Shown piece after piece: positions 34,116-44,066 of a DNA stretch of 64,000 nucleotides. Location: contig NW_026732694.1 of the NCBI RefSeq assembly GCF_028476545.1, forward strand, positions 1 to 64,000. Reading direction: 5' to 3'. A model generated the notes under the pieces. The model did not search any database, was not told the origin of the DNA, and saw only the letters and a list, made by a program, of their open reading frames with translations. The DNA is from Physella acuta. Its lineage: Eukaryota; Mollusca; Gastropoda; Physidae. How positions within the stretch are numbered: the stretch's first letter is position 1; the number at the start of each line of letters is the position of its first letter. Position numbers and translations under genes: made by a program.

Positions 34116-35507
34116 GAGATTTAAGTGTAAACTTTCAATACTAAAGAACAATTTAATATGAAAGACTTTTATTCAGCACAAAGCAGGTGTATTGCAATGA
34201 TCACAAAAAATAAAAAGTTAAATTTCTCCTTGAATGACAAGTCCAAATAGGAACTCTTGTTTACAATTAGGTACACTTATAAAACAAAGTTTGATCTACT
34301 TAAATAGATCTAATTAGGATTTAAATCATAACCCAAATAAGTATGACATATGGTATCTGACAAAAGTATCAACAAACAATTTAAGTTTATTGGTTGAGTG
34401 ATAAGTACAAAATAAATGGATTAGTTTAATAAAACACCTAAGAAGATAAATTTTTAAAATTTAAAGCATAAAATCTGGTCTTAAAAAATGGTGTGCGTTT
34501 TACTCTGAGTTAAGGTTTTACAAACATGCGTAAAGAATTACCCAGAAGATAAAAAGAAAATAAAAATCTAGTTTTTAAAAAAATGGGCTTTTTACCCTCA
34601 GTTAAGGCTTTACAAGCAGTTACATAGAGTTTTAGAGTGCTTCCTTCATACTAAGAGCTGAAAATTAATGGTCATGTACTGATTCAACTAATTACTAACT
34701 AAGTATTTTTAAATAAGCTATATAATTGTTAGAGAAGTCATTCTCGCTTAGGATTAAAGACCTTCCAAAACAAATATTTTCATTAAAATTTGAACTGCTT
34801 ACTAAATAAAAAGTTTCACTTTTGGAAGAAAAAAAAACCAACTATACTTGATCTAAAACTAGATCTATAGTTAAAAAAATAGTTTGATAACAACCATGGA
34901 TTGGCATTCAAATAAACGCAATAAAGACTAGATTTAAAACTATAAGATCAGAATTCTATCAACATAGTATATTTGCTAATGGCAGACAATGTACTAGAAC
35001 ACTTCATTTAAATATACAAGATATAGCTGTCTCTGTGATAACAGGAAGTTTAAAATTTTATAATACTAATACTAAACTTGTAGCCAGAAAATCTGTTTTT
35101 CTTAAAAAATAATTGCCATTACTTTCTATTTTGTAGAAATATTTATAATTATTTTGTGCTTACTGTTAATAAAATGTTGAATAATTTTTGGAGGCCATTG
35201 AAAATAAGAGATTGTAATAATCTACTGTGTGTTTACTGAAAAATCAAATTAGACAGGAAAAAATCCTCAAGAACAAAAATAAATGAAATGCATTTGTTTT
35301 ATTGATTTTTTAGTTTTACAATTTTAAAACCCTTTTCTTGAGCATAATTTATCTAAAGTATTGTGCAATCAATTGATGAGTATATTATTTTATATTTGTA
35401 AGTTTTTATTATCCTATGATGTTATAATAGTGGCCTCACCAGTTTCAATGTAAATAGTTTATATGTATTGATTATCAAAATGACTATGACATAAAAATAG
35501 TATATAC
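34116..35507. other. Gap between convergent SPAG5 and ZIP genes
   Basis: AT-rich DNA without an open frame of note. The zinc transporter's 3'UTR may extend through part of it: minus-strand AATAAA occurs at 35510-35515 and again at 34168-34173. No element or RNA gene was seen. Confidence 0.4.
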
Positions 35508-35807
35508 ATTTTATTTAAAAGTAAAAGGCAAAATGAGTTATTAATGAACAGCTCCATATTGCAAAGAAACCATAAAAATGTTTTAAAACTTTGGTGATAA
35601 ATTAAATAGTTTGATGCTTGTATATATTATACACATCTGAGTAAAGCTTCACTACCTCGAATTCAAAATGAATGAGATCATATTAAAATTATATTTACAT
35701 ATGTAATTTACAAATAAATGTTTAAGGCATCCATAACTGTGTTACCATACAAAAATGTTTTGTTACATACAATGGTTTAGTTACTGGTTAAGATCTAATT
35801 AAAGGTT

Positions 35808-36848
35808 TTAATCATGATCTAAAAGTTTGACAAGCGCCATAAATACAAAACCTACCATTGCAAAAAATATATTTAAAAAGTGGCGACGGCTATTGTGGCC
35901 TATGTACATGCACAGAATCTCCAAGAAAGTCACATACAAAAATGTTCCTGCAGCAAGTCCCTGAAGTATGCTGGAAGAAAGTAGCCGAGCTTCATCATTC
36001 ACTCCACCTGATGTCAAGGCTATACCCAACCCAATACCAATGGGAGACATGAGAGAGAAAAAACAAAGCCATAGAAAAGCTCGACATGGTCTGTGTTGTT
36101 GACTTTTGAACATTTCCAGACCTAGGCAAAATGCAATAATACTTTTGTGGATAGAGATGGCAGCAAATACCTGCCAGACTTCCGACTCATTTTTCTGTAA
36201 TCCTACAGCCAGGCCATCAAAGATGGTGTGAAATGACAGAGCAACAAGAAGAAGGAACGCTCTCATTCCAGAAGGTGTGTACTCAGCAGGACCATCCGCG
36301 CGTCTTTCTCTGACTGCTGTATTCACTGTCACAGAACTAACTGCTGATTCTGGGTTTTTGTTAAGTAAACTTCGCCTTTCATCCTCGCAATGTTCGCGAC
36401 AAGAAGCACTATTGCAATCTGTCTGAGGTGAAACCCCAACAGCACCATACTGAGAGGGAACGTTGTTAACCTCTGGCACCACGACTTCCAAATCCTGCAC
36501 AGATGCGTCACTGTGTAAACAAGCATGCATGAAAAGCTCCATGAACGCCACGATGAAGAATCCCACTGCCACACATGTATTAAAGATTGGGAAATCCTCC
36601 TTTAAACTAACTTTTTCTTTGTAGTTTTCAAACTCTTCATTTCCTTCTGTCAAGAGGTGGAGAAGGAGTGTTGCTAAAAATACACCTCCAGCAAAACAAT
36701 TGAGGTACCCTATAACTCTTTCTCTCAACCTGCTTGAAACAAGAGAGTTTGAGCCTCGCAGGACAAGAAAGTACGGCAGCACACTAAACACCAGAGTAAG
36801 GAAAATCAGCACTACCAGAGTGATTACTTTGATAAATAATGTCTCCAT
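35808..36848 (-). CDS. ZIP-family zinc transporter, ZIP1/ZIP3-like (SLC39A)
   Basis: 346 residues in one coding exon; it imports Zn2+ into the cytosol across the plasma or an internal membrane. Eight hydrophobic segments are visible at about 6-28, 45-66, 88-108, 195-217, 224-246, 256-278, 290-312 and 322-342, with a hydrophilic loop between segments 3 and 4 that holds Cys145, Cys150, His153 and Cys154. Segment 4 has FHTIFDGLAVGLQ (His207, Asp211) and segment 5 has IHKSIIAFCLGLE (His234, Glu245), the metal-path signature. PIGIGLGIALTS and QGLAAGTFLYVTFLEIL are typical of ZIP subfamily II (ZIP1, 2, 3). The loop is not the long His-rich loop of LIV-1 ZIPs. The AG acceptor at 36869-36870, 20 bp before the start codon, implies a 5'UTR intron. 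It is convergent with SPAG5. The family is certain; which of ZIP1 or ZIP3 is not. Confidence 0.93.
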   Translation of the reverse strand: METLFIKVITLVVLIFLTLVFSVLPYFLVLRGSNSLVSSRLRERVIGYLNCFAGGVFLATLLLHLLTEGNEEFENYKEKVSLKEDFPIFNTCVAVGFFIVAFMELFMHACLHSDASVQDLEVVVPEVNNVPSQYGAVGVSPQTDCNSASCREHCEDERRSLLNKNPESAVSSVTVNTAVRERRADGPAEYTPSGMRAFLLLVALSFHTIFDGLAVGLQKNESEVWQVFAAISIHKSIIAFCLGLEMFKSQQHRPCRAFLWLCFFSLMSPIGIGLGIALTSGGVNDEARLLSSSILQGLAAGTFLYVTFLEILCMYIGHNSRRHFLNIFFAMVGFVFMALVKLLDHD

Positions 36849-37059
36849 CTTGAAGCCACTTTAGCCACCTGTAGCAAAGAGAAAAAATTAAATAGATTAA
36901 ATGAAGTATAGATCTACATTTTTCAAAACAATCAGTCAAGGGTTTTCCTAACATTTGAGACCAACTACGTCATCATGGAGAATGATTACTTCTAGAATTG
37001 TGGTATAGGAACAAATAATATGGTTATTACAATTGCTAGCCCTTGTGTATAGTTAAATT

Positions 37060-37280
37060 CAGTAGCGTAGCGGGGGGGGGGGGGACATATGTCCCCGGGC
37101 GCCAACCTTAGGGGGGGCGCCAAATTGAAAGTTTGAGGGGGGGTGCAAATGAAAAGTTTGAGGGGGGGGGGGGGTGCAAATCGAAAGTTTGAGGGGGGGT
37201 GCAAATCGAAAATTTGCTCTCGAGGGGGCGCCAAATTGGAAGTATGTCCCCGGGCGCCGGCAAGGGTCGCTACGCCTCTG
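37060..37280. mobile_element. Second hAT-like MITE family, perfect 8-bp target duplication
   Basis: The left end is CAGTAGCGTAGCGGGG and the right end GGTCGCTACGCCTCTG, inverted termini CAGWRGCGTAGCG. GTTAAATT occurs on both sides (37052-37059 and 37281-37288). The interior repeats a G-run followed by TGCAAATCGAAAGTTTGA about four times, flanked by the pair GGCGCCAAATTGAAAG and GGCGCCAAATTGGAAG. CAG ends and an 8-bp duplication suggest hAT. No coding sequence. Confidence 0.85.
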
Positions 37281-37288
37281 GTTAAATT

Positions 37289-37873
37289 TGGGGGTATAAG
37301 TTTTACCAGTGCGCAAGAAGTGTTAGATTACTGGTATTTAACTAAGTTAGTAAGTACAAATGAAAAGTACTAAATAGTAACATATGGCTTGCTAATGCTT
37401 ATTTAATTTCAAACCCTGACATAGATCTAACCCTTATGGCTTATACTTAGGCCTATTAATTTTAATAAATTAGGCCTAATGATTTAGCTAGTCATTTTAG
37501 AATTTAGGAGTTAAAGCCTAAATTAAATTAAATATAAAATTAAAAAAAAAGTATTCTAATCAATGCTATGGCTATATGACTACTAAAGTACTATATGAAT
37601 ATGTACACTATATTATAATACTATACCTATACTATATAGGCCTATGTAATGTATGAGTATGATATAAATATATATATTTATATGCCACATGGCTATATAT
37701 ATATAGTATGTATATTACTATAGACTATAGACTATAGTATAGAGATAGTATTAGATACAACCCTATGCCATGCCCTATCTAATATCTATAGTATTAGTAT
37801 TAGTAGTATGGTGAGATTACCTTAAGAATTAATTAGATCTATCAATGGATCCAAATCTACTGTACTACAGAAA
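37289..37873. other. Upstream of ZIP gene, AT-rich simple sequence
   Basis: No gene. 37600-37820 is dense in TATAC/TATAG/AGTATA steps and short self-complementary runs. It lies in the presumed 5'UTR intron or upstream region of the ZIP gene. Confidence 0.35.
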
Positions 37874-38002
37874 TTAATGTACGGATCAATTCATTAGTGA
37901 TCATTTCATTTTAATTTTGTGAATCTAGGCCTAATCCCAGTAATGATCAGTAATCACAAAATTAAAATGAAATGATCACTAATGAATTGATCCGTACATT
38001 AA
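37874..38002. repeat. Perfect inverted repeat, 49-bp arms
   Basis: The left arm 37874-37922 begins TTAATGTACGGATCAATTCA. The right arm 37954-38002 is its exact reverse complement. The 31-bp spacer contains AGGCCTAATC. It is unrelated in sequence to the repeat at 24154-24263 but has the same form and likewise lies just upstream of a coding exon (ZIP, minus strand). Confidence 0.95.
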
Positions 38003-38119
38003 GTCATAAGTGAGGGTGACACTGACAGTGACCACATGAGTGTCCAAGACGTAGAGTAGGTAGAGTAGAGGAGAGGGAAGTCTAAAAATGCTAAAATTAA
38101 AATAAAATTAATTACGAAG

Positions 38120-38200
38120 TGACTACGCGTCTCGCAAAGCGTGGCCCCTAAAGAATATACTACGCGTCTCGCAGGTTTGATTCGCCATCTTGCAATTGAA
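38120..38200 (-). promoter_or_regulatory. Candidate promoter of the ZIP gene
   Basis: On the minus strand CAAGATGGCGAA (38182-38193) fits a YY1 site, a common element just downstream of animal start sites. A directly repeated CTACGCGTCTCGCA occurs near 38122 and 38160. The distance to the coding exon, 1.3 kb, fits the inferred 5'UTR intron. Tentative. Confidence 0.3.
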
Positions 38201-38235
38201 AATGCTTATTTTTGACTTCTCTATCACATCCGCTG

Positions 38236-38310
38236 TGGTTAAGTCAACAGTGTGCCAGCTGTAGTCTGAAATTTATGGACCCGGAGTTCAGGGTTCGAAC
38301 CCGGGGTTAC
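38236..38310 (+). repeat. tRNA-like sequence, possible SINE head
   Basis: GGTTAAGTCAACAGTGTGCC resembles a box A region, and CAGGGTTCGAACCC is a good box B. The anticodon region is not convincing, and poly-T follows. It is probably tRNA-derived repeat DNA. Confidence 0.35.
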
Positions 38311-39391
38311 CTTTTTTTTTTTTTACTTTTTTTTTTTCATATTGAAAATATGACGTAGACTATGATTCTTTTTTTTTTTTTTAATAAAATTTCCAAACAT
38401 CGTCACTGTCGTGATTGCTTGCTTGCCTTACGTTTACTATCCGGTGAGTGGAAAATCTCACCACGGCCCACGGTCGGCGAGGTCACGGAGTTCAGCAGAC
38501 CTAAAGCATACGTCATAGACGTTCACTCGAGATCGTCTGTCTTCACTTCTCTCTTCCTCCCCCCCCCCCCTCCCCCCCTCAAGCAGATTTAATTTTTTTT
38601 TTTTTAAGTTCACGTAGGATAAATAATATAGACTTAGATCTACTATCACTATAAAGGACAGTGTGATTTAGCTAGGTTGCTGCTAGATCTAGGACTATCA
38701 TCTGACCCATCTGACCTCACAAACTTCCCTGTACTGTTTTTTTTTACAAGTACTAGACTCTTATGTGTTGAAATAATATAGAGATCTAGATCTAAATAAA
38801 CTTAAACTCGATCTAGATCTATTTCAACATTAAATTGTAACCACGAAAAAAAAATCGGGCAGTCCTGATATCTGTTTTTTTTTTAGATCGCGTGCCACCT
38901 AGGGTAAAGTTTAAGCGTAACGCGGAGCGAACTGCGCAAACTCGGCCTTACGCGTCACGCGGAGCGAACTGCGCAAAGGCGGCCTTACGCGTCACGCGGA
39001 GCGAATCGCGCAAATGCGGCCAATTAATTATTAGCCAAAATATTAAAAATAATACTAATACTTTGAATACGTACCATAAAAAGCTGTGCGATCAGCATCA
39101 AAGTGTTTAAATATCTCGACAATTTTGTATCATGGATGTTATCTCAAACACATTTAAATCTTATCTTATGTCCATGTTGGGGTCACGTCCCGTGACTGGT
39201 CAGGAGGCAACAACATGAACATAGCAAAGTTGACCCAGTTACCAGACAAATGATTTACTAACTTTGTATCTTGTTTCGATTTCCCAAAATTCTGTTCGCA
39301 ATTTTACTTTGTAATGATCTTCCTAATAAAACTGGTGCAGGTTTCCAAATTATATTATTATTATTATTGTAGTTTACGATAATATATTTAA
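38311..39391. other. Intergenic, poly-T tracts and one tandem repeat
   Basis: No gene is seen. There are poly-T runs near 38312-38335 and 38369-38382 and a poly-C run near 38560-38577. A CpG-rich tandem repeat at 38917-39020 is listed separately. Confidence 0.4.
38917..39020 (+). repeat. CpG-rich tandem repeat, three units
   Basis: Three copies of an approximately 38-bp unit, ACGCGGAGCGAACTGCGCAA followed by GGCGGCCTTACGCGTC or a variant. It is strikingly CpG-rich against AT-rich surroundings and contains ACGCGT. No function is apparent. Confidence 0.75.
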
Positions 39392-39696
39392 CGAGCCGGC
39401 CCGCGGCATAACATACGCCGCTATTTAGTTGTTTCTAATTTTCAATAATTCATAATTTGTGAATTCGACAGTACCAACGCTGACACTGAAAATATTTCTT
39501 TAAAACACTATAAGTAGCTCGTTAAGGACCATAACCCCCCCCCCTTCCTTCCCCCCCCTACGTTTAAAATAGTTGGCTCTGCTTGTAAACATTTAGAGTG
39601 AACACAGCTCACTAAAACCATGTAGGGGTGGGGAGGTAGGGAGAGCGTTTGCAGCTTGTTTTCTAACGGCTCGAAGAGGAGAATTATATATATAGA
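39392..39696 (-). mobile_element. Helitron-like element (CTCG end)
   Basis: On the minus strand it starts TCTATATATATAATTCTC and ends with the hairpin GCGGCGTATGTTATGCCGC and GGGCCGGCTCG; the flanks are A and T. It is 305 bp and the same family as 18073-18691 and 44148-44465. It is non-autonomous and lacks the MITE that interrupts the first copy, with a short C-run in the corresponding area. Confidence 0.75.
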
Positions 39697-39937
39697 TAAT
39701 CTACAACGAGCATTATTCAATAACAGTCCACTCTTTTTAATTTATATTTTATTCCAATTAATCATCTATTTTTAGAATATTAACAGTAGTAAATGTAATT
39801 TACATCCTTGTTTTTTTTTTTACAAGAAATTATCTTCCCTTAATGCTGCGAGTTAGTTATTGATTACCAGCATACTCGTTGATTAGACAGACCTATATTG
39901 AAGTATATTGGGTTGGGTTCAGGGGCGTAGCCAGGTG
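39697..39937. other. Intergenic, with one lone MITE terminus
   Basis: AT-rich. Near 39920 a lone CAGGGGCGTAGCCAGGTG is a terminus of the second hAT-like family without its element, directly beside the complete copy at 39946. Confidence 0.45.
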
Positions 39938-39945
39938 CCGCTATT

Positions 39946-40228
39946 CAGGGGCGTAGCGAGGGGGGCGGGGGTGCGGACCGCACCGGGTGACACCATTTAG
40001 TGGGGTGACACCAAGGCAAAAAATAGCAAAATATATAGAGAAAAACTCGAGGGGGGGGGGGTGCATATCGAAAACTTGAGGGGGGGGGTGCAAATCGAAA
40101 ACTTGAGGGGGGGGGGTGCAAATCGAAAATTTGAAAGTTTGTCCCTGGGAAGGGTCTCTATGCCTCTGGGGGGGGGATGACACCATTAAGTGCCGCACCG
40201 GGTGACACCCGACCTCGCTACGCCACTG
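39946..40228. mobile_element. Second hAT-like MITE family, perfect 8-bp target duplication
   Basis: The left end is CAGGGGCGTAGCGAGG and the right end CCTCGCTACGCCACTG. CCGCTATT occurs on both sides (39938-39945 and 40229-40236). The interior has GCACCGGGTGACACC, then three G-run units with TGCAAATCGAAAACTTGA, then the inverted GCCGCACCGGGTGACACCC. It was inserted next to a terminus of an older relative. Confidence 0.85.
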
Positions 40229-40398
40229 CCGCTATTGACTTATTTATTTCCCTACTTTTTTCCCTAATTTAATTATCTTAATTAAAACTGCCTGTCATTA
40301 AACATCGAGCTAATAAGTTCTTAAAAAATAGAACCAGTTATACGGATAAACGGCCAGCTGATCAATTAATTAATAATAGGCGAGTGACGGTCGTCAAG

Positions 40399-40612
40399 CA
40401 GTTGTTTCCTTAGGGCATCTTCCCGGAGCATTTCCAGCGCTTAATCCTCCCCCGGCCGTAATAGAAAAAAAATATTAAATTAAAACCAGAAAATGCGTAT
40501 TTTAACCGTTGTCCACTCCAAGTTGTTTCAAACGAAAACGCCCGCTCCTGGAAGTTTCTAGCGACCCCCCCCCCCCCCTCCCAGAGCAAAACGTCTGAAG
40601 AAAAACAACGGA
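40399..40612. mobile_element. Divergent poly-G MITE copy
   Basis: The start CAGTTGTTTCCTTAGGGCAT and end CGTCTGAAGAAAAACAACGG parallel the family termini, with a poly-C run near 40565-40579. The centre is diverged and no target duplication is visible. An old copy. Confidence 0.45.
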
Positions 40613-41148
40613 AACAATATGTCTTCGTTAACCCTTTATTTACGGAATTATGTTCTGAATGAAATTTTTACTTAAACAATGTGTTACTATATTGCTTTTG
40701 GCACATTCAAAGCATATGTCGAAGGAAATTTAGTTTCATAAATTTTTAATGGCCCAAACGTATATTGGTACATATAAGTACCGTCAGGAATGTAGGACAT
40801 TTTTTTTCAAATTTTTTTTTTTACAAAACAGGAACAAACGATACAATTTATCAACTAATAACATGGCAATCATTATAGCTATCACTTTTTGTAATTATCA
40901 CACATAAATACAGCACAAAAGTAGATATTGAGAGCGATTTTTACTGGATTTTCTATCGGAACACATCTTAGACCTCAAACACAGCAAAAGTTGCCGACAT
41001 ATCATGCTCCCTCAATCTTGTCTGTGGTCTTTCTCGTGTGGCAACGGTTGCCGGAATGAACATGCTTTTGCTGGAAGCTTCCAATAGCTAGTACACTGAG
41101 CCGCATAATAAACAAAAGCCTAGTCATTCAGCACGCAACTACTAGTAA

Positions 41149-42434
41149 TCTATAATATAAGCGGGCTGTGTCTGTCCTTCCTTCCTTCCTTCCGTCCGTC
41201 CGTCCGTCATCGCTATAGATTTTGGAACCATAAAAGTAAACATTCGCACCATGCTGTGCTTTTCAGTGCACCGCAGTGTCTTATTATAAATAATAGAGTA
41301 GGGTTTGTTTATATAACGGCATAGAGCTATTTTATAATTTCCACTGTTTGTACAATTTTGCATAACGTAAAGAGAATATTAAATACACGCACATTGCTAA
41401 AACATATTAAAAGGATCAATGTCAAATATAGTTTTCGTCAATATTCCCAGAAAAAGTGGATACATATTAATAACATAATAACAGTACGGTAGAAAAATCT
41501 AATTAAACTGCTTAGTAATTTTGCCAATGGAGGTAATTCAAAGATAAATTGAACTCACGCTAAAAATGTGAATGCAAAATCTGCAAGACGGAATAATTGT
41601 TGGAATAATATAATTAGCAAAATGTGAATGCAAATTATGCAGACGTGTAAGAGTACATTATTGTTGGAATATTATTATTAGCATTGATTGATAAAAGGCT
41701 ATCGTTTATTTATTTTATTCACTGAATGTACTGTTTACTAATTATAATTTTTGATCAACTATTCTCCATTACTATATTATGTCATCACGTTCATTAGGTG
41801 CGCAATGGTTTTAGTCATGAAACTTTATTGTAAATTTTTAAAAGTACTGAAAAAAATGCATGAATTTATAAAGTGCAATATGGTCGGTAAAACACGGCTA
41901 TTCTAAATACTGCCTTTAATTTATTTGCGGAAAAGCTAGGGGTTTTATAACAGAGGCCTAGCAAGAGGGGGGGGGGGGGGGGGGGGGAGGGTGTAAATCG
42001 AAATTTTCCGCCGGCGCTCGGAAAGGGCGCGATTTGGCGCTACGGGATAGACTGTGAGCAATATGCCTTTATGATTACATTTAAATTGAGTTTATGTTGA
42101 GTGTTGTGTTTGTTTTTTCGTTTTTGTTTTTTCTTTGCGTTCGTTTGTGTTGTATTTAGTTTTGTTCTGTTCCCAACTTGGTACATTTAAAAAAGATTTA
42201 CCGTGTGTTGTGGTTGTGTTGTGGTTGTGTTATGGTTGTGGTTGTGTTGTGGTTGCTTTGTGGTTGTGTTGTGGTTGTGTTGTGATTGTGTTGTGGTTGT
42301 AATGTGGTTGTGTTGTGGTTGTGGTTGTGTTTTGTTTGTGTTTGTGTTGTGTTTTTGTTTGTTTTGTTCTGTTCTGTTCCAAAGTTGGTATATTTTAAAA
42401 AGATTTACCGTGGCGGAGCACGGGATGCAGCTAG
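41149..42434 (+). mobile_element. Helitron-like element (CTAG end)
   Basis: It starts TCTATAATATAAGCGGGC after A. It ends with the short hairpin CCGTG-GCGGAG-CACGG (42408-42423), then 11 nt ending CTAG, followed by T: the textbook Helitron structure with A|T insertion. The 3' portion is partly duplicated (TTGGTACATTTAAAAAAGAT near 42178 and a relative near 42385). It contains CCTTCCTTCC and GTCCGTCCGT tracts (41173-41208), a GGTTGTGTTGT minisatellite (42205-42345) and a degenerate second-family MITE scrap near 41954. No coding sequence. Confidence 0.7.
42205..42345 (+). repeat. TTGTGG-type minisatellite
   Basis: Tandem GTTGTGGTTGTG units with small variants lie inside the Helitron-like element. 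The open frame through it encodes a Cys/Val/Trp-rich repeat and is not a gene. Confidence 0.85.
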
Positions 42435-43376
42435 TACTAGTATAATTGTAGCCTACTAGAATGTTATGACAAGTCTACACTACAGTGCAAAGTTCATAAA
42501 TAGAAGTGAGCTCAATGTGTTTAGGATAGCCGTAGTGGCCTACTCTTTTCTGTTTACTAATTAAAATTTACCTTATAGATCTATACTATATGCAGAAGTA
42601 TAGATTATTACTAGTCTACAGGTATACATTATGTAAATGCTAGTTGTTGTAGGCAAGACAGTTTATTACAGTAAATATAATTAACAACTTAAATCTTACA
42701 ACTAGAACTAGGCTTTGGTATACAAATGAAGCATACTAAACCTTGTAAACAAGCCTGCAACTGATACCTTTATTCTTGTTATTTTTTTACTACTAGAAAT
42801 TAACATGTAATTACTATGTTTCCTAGGTAAACCATATGCCAACCTTCTTATAAATGTGTAAATATAATTTTTTGAGTACATTTCGATAGTTAATTTTCAA
42901 GACAATATTTATGTAACACCACATAAAAAATCTGCCATTTTCTAAAAATCCTAAAAAAAATGACCGTGTGCCCTGACGGTACTTATAAGTCCACTTGTAA
43001 ACATCGATCTAATACAAAGACAATTTGATTAAAAGTGTATAACTATAGAAGTTAAACGCGTTTGCCTGACTATTGAAGCTGCCAATAAAAAATATTTGGG
43101 GTTGAAAACTTTAAAAATAAGGTAAAACAAAAGGAAATCAAGAACGTGTGTGAGAAATGTACAGAAAAGTTGTGAACTACCGATATAGCAAGACATTGAA
43201 AATGGCGCCACACCAGTAATTTTCAAAAAACATTGATACCTCCGACTACCGGCGACTCAGGGGAGATAATACTATTAATTACTTCAATAATTTTTAAAAT
43301 TCGTATAAAATTAAAAATAATACAGGCACTTAATTAAAGTGGTACTTATAAGTACCGTCAGTAGATAAAGGGTTAA

Positions 43377-44066
43377 TTAAGTAGGAGGTGTAGTAGCAGT
43401 CCCCAAAGACGACGTTTTCTTCTTTAACCATCAGGGAGTTCGGCAGTTGACATCAAGAAAACTCTCATTAGCAAAACGGCCGGGGGTGGGGGTAGGGAGT
43501 TACAGACGCCGACATAAAAATGAGCGTCTTCGTTAACCAATTAGGAAATAAAATCACCAGCCTCGAAGCAATGATAGACGCCTTCATTAAGTTTTTGTAA
43601 ACGCTGACAGATCGATTGTATACATTTTCCAAAAAGGCGACAATTGATGTACGGAAAGGTAGTCTTCAATCAAGGTTGCCCCCTCTACCTACGCCTCTGG
43701 TCTGAAGTGTATAGTGATCGGCGACACTAGCTATACTTAGTACAAGTGGGTCTCACTAATCAAAGACTACGCAATAAGCTGTGTCGTTTACAGTTCAAAC
43801 CTCAAGGCTAAAATTAGAAAGTCTTCTTCTTATCCATGTACAGTACTCGCATATTTACAAAGCTGCTTTCACAGATAGCAGGATTTTGCTAATCCCTTAA
43901 ACATACGCTATAATCTTAGCCAGAGAGATATATAACCTATTTTAATTTTACCCTATTACTAAATTACGGATAGTAATTATTGTTACCATAGAATTTAGAA
44001 ACATGAATGTTTAAAATGAACAATGTAAACCAAATTAATTATAAATCAGTAATTTGTTTATACATG
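43377..44066. other. Intergenic, nothing recognised beyond a MITE end
   Basis: Mixed-composition DNA. CTACGCCTCTG at 43692-43702 is a lone terminus of the second hAT-like family. No gene is visible. Confidence 0.4.

Larger units (their letters stand above)
40632..43372. mobile_element. piggyBac-like element, non-autonomous, interrupted by a Helitron
   Basis: The left end is CCCTTTATTTACGG and the right end (reverse) CCCTTTATCTACTG; each is flanked by TTAA (40628-40631 and 43373-43376). A TTAA target and CCC ends are the piggyBac mark. The palindrome GGTACTTATAAGTACC sits at the right end (43341-43356); related forms occur near 40769 and 42978, each next to CGTCAGG or its reverse. Without the Helitron at 41149-42434 it is about 1.46 kb. 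I recognised no transposase domain, so it is treated as non-autonomous. Confidence 0.65.

Noticed and set aside
43029-43226. Open frame near the right end of the piggyBac-like element, as a transposase remnant
   Set aside because: The hydrophobic composition does not resemble any piggyBac transposase segment I know.
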